NCBI RefSeq assembly: GCF_033439725.1
Contig: NW_026944384.1
Location: forward strand, 2,480,001 to 2,544,000
Length of the DNA: 64,000 bases
DNA from: Neurospora tetraspora
Lineage: Eukaryota > Ascomycota > Sordariomycetes > Sordariales > Sordariaceae
Direction of reading: 5' to 3'
Shown here: positions 56,596-64,000 of the stretch, in pieces
Layout of the letters: each line of letters starts with the position of its first letter
Numbering within the stretch: the stretch's first letter is position 1
Translations under genes and position numbers: made by a program
Notes under the pieces: generated by a model
Told to the model about the DNA's origin: nothing
The model's database searches: none
The model's input: only the letters and a program-made list of their open reading frames with translations

Positions 56596-58958
56596 GATGG
56601 ATAAACGGTTTCGGTGGTGTCTGTGATGATGATGTAATGGTAGCCCAGACCTCTATCTAGAGCATATCGGAGTGGAGATACTGGAGAGGAGTTCAGTCCG
56701 TGGTGTCCGAGGTAAGGTCAAGGTTAGAGACTGGAGAGAGATAAAGATGGGAACTTCTGTTTGGCGGTGGGAGGATGCCTGGTTGAAGGATGATGGCACG
56801 TAACGAAGACTTGTACAGTTCTTATTACCGTAGACTAAAGTGGGAGACTAGTTCTAGGTAGGCCGATCTTGGGGTTGTCGCGCGTGTCCGAAACACTACC
56901 GCAGCACTTAGGCACGGAGCAGACCAACTTCCTATCTTGGACTTTTCGGGCGAGATTGATAAGAGGTGAGTCAACTGAACGAAAGTAAGCACGGCAGCGT
57001 TGGGTGATAATACTCCCGTCCGAGATATGTATCGGGATATTGTGACAACTCTAGTACAAAGCCTGACAATGTCCGTATAATTGAGGCAGGAGATGCTCCT
57101 TCTTTTGACGTCAAGTCAAGCGACTTTTACCAAGACGAGATGTGGAATCAAGAGACGGGTCCGTGTGACCTGTGCTGGCCGACAGCACAAGTGGATTGGA
57201 GTCTTTGATTGGTGTACATCATCGGCAGAGTGGGCACTTGGGCCAACTGAGATAACGAACGCTGTACGAATGAGAACGTGTCCTGGCGGGCACGCACAGA
57301 GAAAGCACGGGCATGACCACCATGACCCCCAATCATCAACTGAAGAGATCGTGGCTGCCTCGTTGCGCTGCAAACGCCGGTCGGGTGGGCCTTTCCGGCT
57401 GTTCTGCTGACACTGGGCCAGGCACTACTGTGTACGACGGGCAGGCGCCTGGGCGATCCTGTTTGCTGGGGAGATCCACTCTTTGAGACCCTGATCCAGA
57501 TGCTCCCGCTGTTAAGGAAGTGCCCCGGGCTTTGTTACCGTCCACCAAAGAGATCACGACTTCAACTTTTAACCTCTCACCAAAAGTTTGGATAACGATA
57601 CACACATGTGTAATGGCGATCACGCTTCACAAATCAGGGCTGACTGCTTCACGCTTTGGATACGTATCGGAACCCGGCGGGAATAAACACGGAGCACCGG
57701 ACAGCATGACGGAGAATCAGTTAGCATTTGGCTCATCTTCTCCGCTAACATGACAAAACCCCGCCGATATCCCCGTTGAATTATGCGCCGATACATGTGG
57801 TGATGCGAAACCATGAGATTCCGCACGATACCCTCGGCCTTTCCTAGCTGGAATCTAGGTAGAGATGACAAGTTTCTCTCACCAAAACTTGAGAGGTCTG
57901 TCTTGAGATCGCGGTACAACTCAATATATCTTATATAAACAACACAAGGGATACACAGAGGGCATCACCATCACGATGACCCTCGGCCTCCAGGCTCTGG
58001 GCTGATGTAAACAACACCTGTAGGCCCTTGCTGGCGATCCTGGCTCCCTGCCCGGTATCATTGGAGCGGGCCGGTAAAGGCGGGGGAGAGGGTCGGCAAC
58101 AGCACTAAACAGTTGACTGTTCAGTTGTTCACCGATCCCGATCCCCTCCGCTTCCGCAGCCGTGACAGTTTTTAACAAGAACCGTGGAGGCCGATGAAGG
58201 AGACGGCTTCTCCAATTTTGCCTGGAATGGTGGGGTTGATCCGTCAAGTCGTTTGGCTTCCTTAGTTGTACTTGTACGCTTCTGTTTTTGACTTGTATCG
58301 CTTATTCGAGGTTGCTCCTTCTCATCCCGCTTGCTCATCGTTACCCATCGAGTCCATCCTTCCCGATCTTGATTCCTTGGAGCACCCATCAAAGTTACCT
58401 CTACCTCTCTAGGTACCTACCTCTCCATTACTCAAGGCGTCCCCGCAATAGCGATTAACACTTGAACAAGAGCTACAAAAAGAAAGACTTGAGTCAAGCT
58501 TTATGCTAGTGTTGAGAGACTATCCAGGGACGGAATAGCTTCTGATTCGCCAACACATCCCCAAAAAGTCGCCTATCAAGCTTGGCCTCTAGTTTGGAAA
58601 TCCCTTCACCACTACTCAAAAACTCAAAAACATCATGCTCGAGCACAGTACATAAAGCTTAAACACTTCTCTGTTTCTGTCCCCCGTCGACAGCCTCCTC
58701 GAGTTACGCCGGAGCTACGTCCCCCACACCACCGGCCGCCGATCCCTTCCCAACATCACAGCATCCAAGGGATATATAGACACCGCAAGGTCTGAGACTG
58801 GGTAGAGCTGGCCTCTTTCACTATTTCCTCCAGCTTCCTGTTGCTAGAGCCGGTCTCACAGGGCAACTTTGGTCTTCCCGTCAACAAGCTACCGGCCTGT
58901 TCCCCAAGACAGCCACTTCTGCTGTGCAACACCAACACCGGAACATGATAGTCAAACA
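56596..58958. promoter_or_regulatory. 2.4 kb divergent intergenic region
   Basis: This lies between the AVT3-type gene (minus) and the VHC1-type gene (plus). It contains a TATATAA-like motif near 57934. Open frames up to about 109 codons have no family resemblance. No gene is recognised. Confidence 0.4.
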
Positions 58959-61900
58959 ATGACAACCATGGATCACGAACACCAGAACAAGAGGCATAAA
59001 CTGGGCGTCGTCTCCGGCGTCTACATCCCAGTATGCCTCAATATCCTCAGTATCCTCATGTTCTTGAGGTTCGGCTCCATCTTGGGTCAGATTGGTCTAC
59101 TTGGCATGCTCGGTATGTCCTTCCCGCAGCTTACTTTGTACCACATCTCATGGAACTGACTATTTTCAGGACTTCTCTTCACTGCCTACTCGGTTGATTT
59201 TGTCACTACTCTGTCCCTATCAGCCATCGCCTCCAATGGTGAAGTCAAGGGAGGTGGTGCCTACTACCTCATCTCCAGGTCCCTTGGCCCCGAGTTTGGG
59301 GGCTCTATCGGTATCCTGTTTTACCTGGCACAGGTCTTGAACACTGCGCTCAACGTTGTCGGTCTCATCGACTGCCTGAGGCTGAATCTGGGACCTGTCA
59401 TGCCCCAGGGGTATTGGTGGACCTATCTGTTCGAGACAGGAGCCTTGTTGGTATGTACTCTACTATGCCTGGCTGGCAGCGCCATGTTTGCAAAGGCGAG
59501 TAATGCCTTGTTGGCCATCATGGTCATCTCCATCCTGAGTATTCCCGTCTCGGCCATCTTCCTGCCTTCATTCAACGACCCGGTCAGCGGCATCGAGTTT
59601 ACAGGTGTCAGTCTCACCACTTTGCGATCCAATCTGTGGCCGCATTTTGCAGGCGATGAGTTCAATGGAGCTGGCACCTTCAGAGACCTCTTCGGTATCT
59701 TGTTCCCGGCAACTTCGGGTATCTTTGCTGGAGCGTCCATGTCGGGTGATTTGCGAAACCCAAGCAAGGACATTCCCCGCGGAACTCTCTGGGCCATGTT
59801 GTCAACTCTCATCTCGTACGTCCTGGTCATCATTTCCCTGGCCTCGAGTACGACACACGGCACGTTTCTGCGGAATACCAACGTTATCCAGGAGACAAAT
59901 GTCTGGCCTCCCATCATCTTTGCCGGAGAGTTTGCAACATGCTTCTTCTCGGCTTTGATGGGAGTAATAGGCTCTGCCAAACTCATGCAGGCACTGGCCC
60001 GAGACAAACTGGTTCCTGGTATTTCTGTTTTCGGAAAAGGCACCAAGAAGACTGACGAGCCCTTGCTCGCTATTTTCTTGACGTACATCGTTGCTCAGTT
60101 TGCCATGTTCGCGAACCTGAACCAAATTGCCACCTTCATCTCCATGGGATATCAAATGACCTTCTTCGTCATGAACCTCGCCTGCTTCTTGCTCAAGATT
60201 GGATCTGCTCCCAACTTCCGCCCAGGATTCAAGTTCTTCAGCTGGCAGACTGCCTTCGCCGGTAGTGTGCTTTCAGCGGCTGCCATGTTCTTCATCGACG
60301 AGACATATGCCACCACTGCCGTCTCACTGCTCGTCACCCTGTTCCTGCTGATTCACTATCTGAGTCCGCCCAAGCGTTGGGGTGATGTGTCACAAAACCT
60401 GATCTACCACCAAGTTCGGAAATACCTCTTGAGGCTGAAACCAGAACACATCAAATTCTGGCGACCGCAGATCATCCTGCTCATCAATAACCCCAGAAAA
60501 CAAACCCGTCTCATCCAGTTCTGCAACTCGATGAAGAAGGGCGGGCTGTACATCCTCGGCCATGTCATCGTCACCGATGACTTTTCCGCGGGAGTTGCCG
60601 AGGCGAAGCTCCAGCAAGCGGCGTGGACAAAGTACATCTCGGAGTTCTCGAGGATCAAGGCTTTTGTCCAACTCACAATGTCGCCAACCATCACCTGGGG
60701 CATGAGGAACCTGATGCTCTCGGCGGGGCTGGGTGGTATGCGGCCCAACATTGCCGTCATTGGCTTCTACAACATGGACGACCTGCGTCGTTCTCGGCCT
60801 ACACTGCGTATATTCCGCAAGGCGCCAACGTCGCCCGTTAAGGGTCCGCAGTCTACTGAAACAAAACAACCCGTGAGGCAGCGGAAGAGAGGCGATACTT
60901 CGGCGCGACTGATGGAGGGATTCTTGCCCACTGACGTGATCAGGACCGAGGAGATGATGTCGGTTACGGATTATCTTACTATCCTTGAGGATTTGGCTTT
61001 GAGGTATCGTCTGAATGTGGCTGTTGGTAAGGGGTTTGAGACCCTGGAGACACCAAGAAAGGATGGGAGTAACACGAAAAAGTACATCGATCTTTGGCCT
61101 ATCCAGATGTCGGCAGAGTTATCCGCGGACGGCAGAAATGTTCTTACTACCAACTTTGATACATGTGAGTATCTGTCACTTGGCCATATTTATTACTACA
61201 ATTGCTGACATGTAGCAGACACTCTCATCTTACAGCTGGGCTATATCCTCGATCATGTCCCCGCTTGGAAGAAGGTTTACCGAGTCCGTGTTTTAGTTTT
61301 CGTTGAATACGAAAGCGAGGTTGAAGAGGAAAGAGGACGAGTCAAGGCTCTTCTCGAGAAGCTGAGAATCGAAGCCGAGGTACTAGTCTTCTGGTTGGCC
61401 TCTGGAGATCTCGGCACGTACGAGGCCATCATCCACGGACGATTCCGAGATCAAGAAACAGAGAAGCTGGTCAATGAATGCCTAGTGGACCAAGAATGGT
61501 GGGAAGATCTGCAAAAGATCCGGGGAACACATGAAGAGACCTCGCAGCCAGACATGAGTTCCGTATTGACCACAATCGTCGAGTCAACTTCGGGACGACC
61601 GGGGTTGTACAATCCACACAGCGAGGCCCCTGATCCGCGCGATAGGAGGCGCGCCAGCTGGGCGCCACTGGCTGATTTACCCAAGAAGCCCACAGTCTCA
61701 CAGTTGGTTCGGCTGGGTGTCAGCATGGGGATACACACTCAGAATCTTGCGGCGAATGTGTTGGACAGCTCAGACACGGACGTTGACGGTGAGAGCGACA
61801 GCGACAGCAGCTCATCTAGCGGGATATTGGACGGAGACTTTAATGATACAGCAAATGTAGCGAGTAACGGCGGCCTTGAAGCTCTTGAGCCGTCACGAGT

Positions 61901-62843
61901 TCCTCTGTTGGGAGCCGTGAGACGAATGAGCCACGGAGACCTCTTTGATCGCTTGAAGAAGCCCTGGAAGGATAGGAGATCGCGGAAGGCAGGAGGACCG
62001 TCTGCGCAACAATCTTATGGTGCAGTGTCTCAGGATACAGGGCCTAGTCGTAGCAATGGTTCAGAAAGCAGATCAAACAATAGGGACGATTTCCTGAGCG
62101 TGGGCATGGAGGAGCGACCATCTCACACGACAAGGCCAACACTGTCACGACAAAACTCATCCATCTTGAAAAGTTCCACGGCCAGAAAGTTCACCAGCTC
62201 ACTGGTTCCGGAAACAAGAATAACCAGCGATGACACGGGACCACAGATTATGTTTGCAGAAGATCAGGTTAGCCCCGGGATATCACGTCGGTCCACCCCA
62301 GGAGTCACCGCACTTCTTTCAAGCAAACAACCCGCCAGAAATAACATTGACGACAATGGAGGAGGAGGTCCTAGAACGGTCTCCTTTGTTGAGCCTCGAT
62401 ATAACGATGGTGCTTCTTCATCCCCAGACAAGTCCAGAGCGAACTCCCCGCCAAGGACTGGGACTGGCAGCGGTGGTAGTGGTGATGGTGGTGGTGATGT
62501 CCTGCTCAACATACCCGAGCTCCTCTCTTCATACAAGTTTCAGCAGCAGCAGGACAACGATGATGCCGCCGAAGCTGGCTCGAGCTATTCTACCCAGGGA
62601 CTTCCGCTCTCGTTCAATGACCTCCCAAGCCGGGCGCAGCATCTGATTTTGAACGAGCTTATGCGGCAGAACAGCGCTGATACGGCGGTCCTCTTCACCA
62701 CGCTTCCGGTGCCCGAGGAGAACACTTGTCGAAGTGAGGAGGCAAGTTTGACGTACCTGTCCGATGTTGAGGTGCTTTGCAATGGGTTGCCACCCATGCT
62801 GCTGGTCTTGAGTAACAACATGACGGTTACCGTGAGCCTTTGA
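58959..62843 (+). CDS. VHC1: Cation-chloride cotransporter, VHC1/KCC (SLC12) type
   Basis: Exons 58959-59112, 59170-61164 and 61219-62843 encode 1,257 residues. The N-terminus is short (MTTMDHEHQNKRHKLG), and transmembrane segments begin at once (VYIPVCLNILSILMFLRFGS). Family marks include GGGAYYLISRSLGPEFGGSI, FFSALMGVIGSAKLMQALAR and ISMGYQMTFFVMNLACFLL, then a long C-terminal SLC12 region (about 435-920) including KYLLRLKPEHIKFWRPQIIL and LQLGYILDHVPAWKKVYRVR. The final 300 residues are Ser-rich. Yeast Vhc1 is a vacuolar K-Cl cotransporter. The last acceptor is a tandem TAGCAG (61213-61218), so two forms (Y-T or S-D-T) are possible with the frame kept. Confidence 0.93.
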
Positions 62844-63492
62844 GACTGGCGCTGGTTGTTTCTCGTCGCCCTGCACAGTTTAAGGGCAAATGCGTCATCG
62901 GGACAAGATTGATAGGAAATATAAATCAGAATCACACAGTCGCACACCATCCATCCATCCATCCATCGCACCCACCCAACGGAACAGAGTTTGTGTTTCA
63001 CTATGGGCATTGTTTTGTGACACTCGAAATACTCCCGTGCCCGGAACAAAGATTAATAACTGGAGACCTGGGTTAATTGGCGAGCGGGATTCACACAGCC
63101 GAGACACACAACGAGACAAAGCCAAATTTGGCAGTGCACTGGTTTTTTTTTTTTTTCTTTGTTTGTTCAGTATGTTGAAGGGAAGGGAAGGAAGAAACAC
63201 GCCGTCAGCGGAAAACTCAATTCGAGTCGGAGTCGTATCTGCTCATACAAAGAATTACTATGCTGCCTTGCTCTTGGTCGTGTGAGGAGAGTCCTTTGTC
63301 TCGCTTCGTGGTGTGGTGTGGTGATTCATTCGTTCTAAAGAAACAACAACCAGAGAGATGGAGAGAACAGGTTCTGCTTCTGACTCTTCTCTTTTTTTGC
63401 CCAACAACGTTTGTTAGTTGGTTCCTGTATCCGCCCTCTTTTACTTATTGCATCCATTCCCGAAGATTCCCTGTTCTTGGCTTACCTTGCTC
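62844..63492. other. Region between cotransporter gene and poly-Asn gene
   Basis: 649 bp with (CCAT)5 at 62947-62966, a T12 run near 63141 and no gene seen. It holds the cotransporter 3' UTR and the next promoter. Confidence 0.45.
62947..62966 (+). repeat. (CCAT)5 microsatellite
   Basis: Five CCAT units in the 3' region of the cotransporter gene. Confidence 0.85.
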
Positions 63493-63514
63493 ATGATGTC
63501 TTCACAATCAAAGG

Positions 63515-63557
<43 letters not shown>

Positions 63558-64000
63558 CCGTGATCGAAAGTCGAAGAGTATTAGACTTTCCCAGAAACTG
63601 CGTGGTCTAAGAGATCTAAGATTACGAGTATCCATCGAGGGCAAACCTCACCTGCTACAGCGTCGAGAGTCAATCCAGGAATCACCCCACCAAGAAGAAG
63701 AGGAATACCGAATCGTCCATACACCCGACAGACCTCAGCGATTCATCTCACCGGTCGAAGCCCCTACCGAAGACGATTGTTACGACGCTCTCCGGACGTG
63801 GCATCACGCTGCAGAACAACAAAGGAGCGGGATCTATCGTGACGGGATTCAACAACAGAGGAGTGGCGGTGCAGGAGAACCAAGATCAACTGGCGTGGGC
63901 GGAGGAACCAACGACGACGACGACGACGGAAGCGTGAGTTTACCAACCAACCGTTTGCTTGCTTGCTTGCTTGCTTGCTTGCTTCTTCCATCTTCTCATG
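63493..64000 (+). CDS. Unknown protein with N-terminal poly-Asn, cut by window end
   Basis: A frame from ATGATG at 63493 stays open past 63930. It starts MMSSQSKD, then 14 Asn from (AAC)14 at 63517-63558. A basic stretch follows (RDRKSKSIRLSQKLRGLRDL), then a mixed charged region (VEAPTEDDCYDALRTWHHAA) and an Asp-run (TNDDDDDGS). A GTGAGT donor at 63934, right after GGAAGC, probably ends exon 1 at 63933, and (GCTT)7 lies in the intron. The gene continues beyond the window. No family is recognised. Confidence 0.6.
63957..63984 (+). repeat. (GCTT)7 microsatellite
   Basis: Seven GCTT units, probably inside the first intron of the poly-Asn gene. Confidence 0.9.

Overview
The window looks like nuclear DNA of a filamentous ascomycete, most likely a member of the Sordariales close to Neurospora. 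This is inferred from the short spliceosomal introns (mostly 47-110 nt, with GT(A/G)AGT-type donors, CTAAC or CTGAC branch sites and CAG/TAG acceptors), the C-rich third codon positions, the abundant AAC/GTT and tetranucleotide microsatellites, and a gene set typical of that group. No name was checked against a database. I see no transposon, virus-like element, CRISPR array, tRNA or 5S rRNA gene, and no AT-rich block of the kind that repeat-induced point mutation leaves.

Layout, left to right: the small subunit of DNA polymerase delta (minus, cut by the left edge); YTM1 ribosome-biogenesis WD protein (plus); a DEDDy 3'-5' exonuclease (minus); LSm5 (plus, six exons); a BCS1-type AAA ATPase (minus); an empty 2 kb; an asparaginase-ankyrin protein (minus); a SET/NAP histone chaperone (plus); a DFG5-type GPI-anchored GH76 mannosidase (plus); dolichol kinase (minus); an empty 4 kb; a Ser/Thr-rich GPI-type wall protein (plus); FAM32A-like splicing factor (minus); a small Cys-containing GPI-type protein (plus); a degenerate ABC-C transporter (plus) with a degenerate small ORF opposite its 3' end (minus); mitochondrial 3-hydroxyisobutyryl-CoA hydrolase (minus); SmD2 (plus); dihydroxyacetone kinase (minus); a small hydrophilic protein (minus); a CobW-family metal GTPase (plus); RNA polymerase II subunit RPB11 (minus); an AVT3-type vacuolar amino-acid transporter (minus); a VHC1/KCC-type cation-chloride cotransporter (plus); and the 5' part of an unknown poly-Asn protein cut by the right edge.

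These genes are mostly housekeeping and do not form an operon or a biosynthetic cluster. They fall into several themes: replication, ribosome and RNA processing (polymerase delta, YTM1, LSm5, SmD2, FAM32A, RPB11), cell wall and glycosylation (DFG5, dolichol kinase, two GPI-type proteins), mitochondrial metabolism (BCS1-like, HIBCH) and vacuolar transport (AVT3, VHC1). I did not find a convincing new multi-gene system.

The points most worth a second look are: the ABC-C transporter with a stop codon inside its signature motif and no Walker A in its second ATPase domain; RPB11 with an intron of about 1 kb carrying (GTT)39, a G27 tract in the next intron and one extra base in a short exon; the exonuclease whose C-terminal coding sequence appears to continue in another frame; and the GC-AG intron in LSm5.
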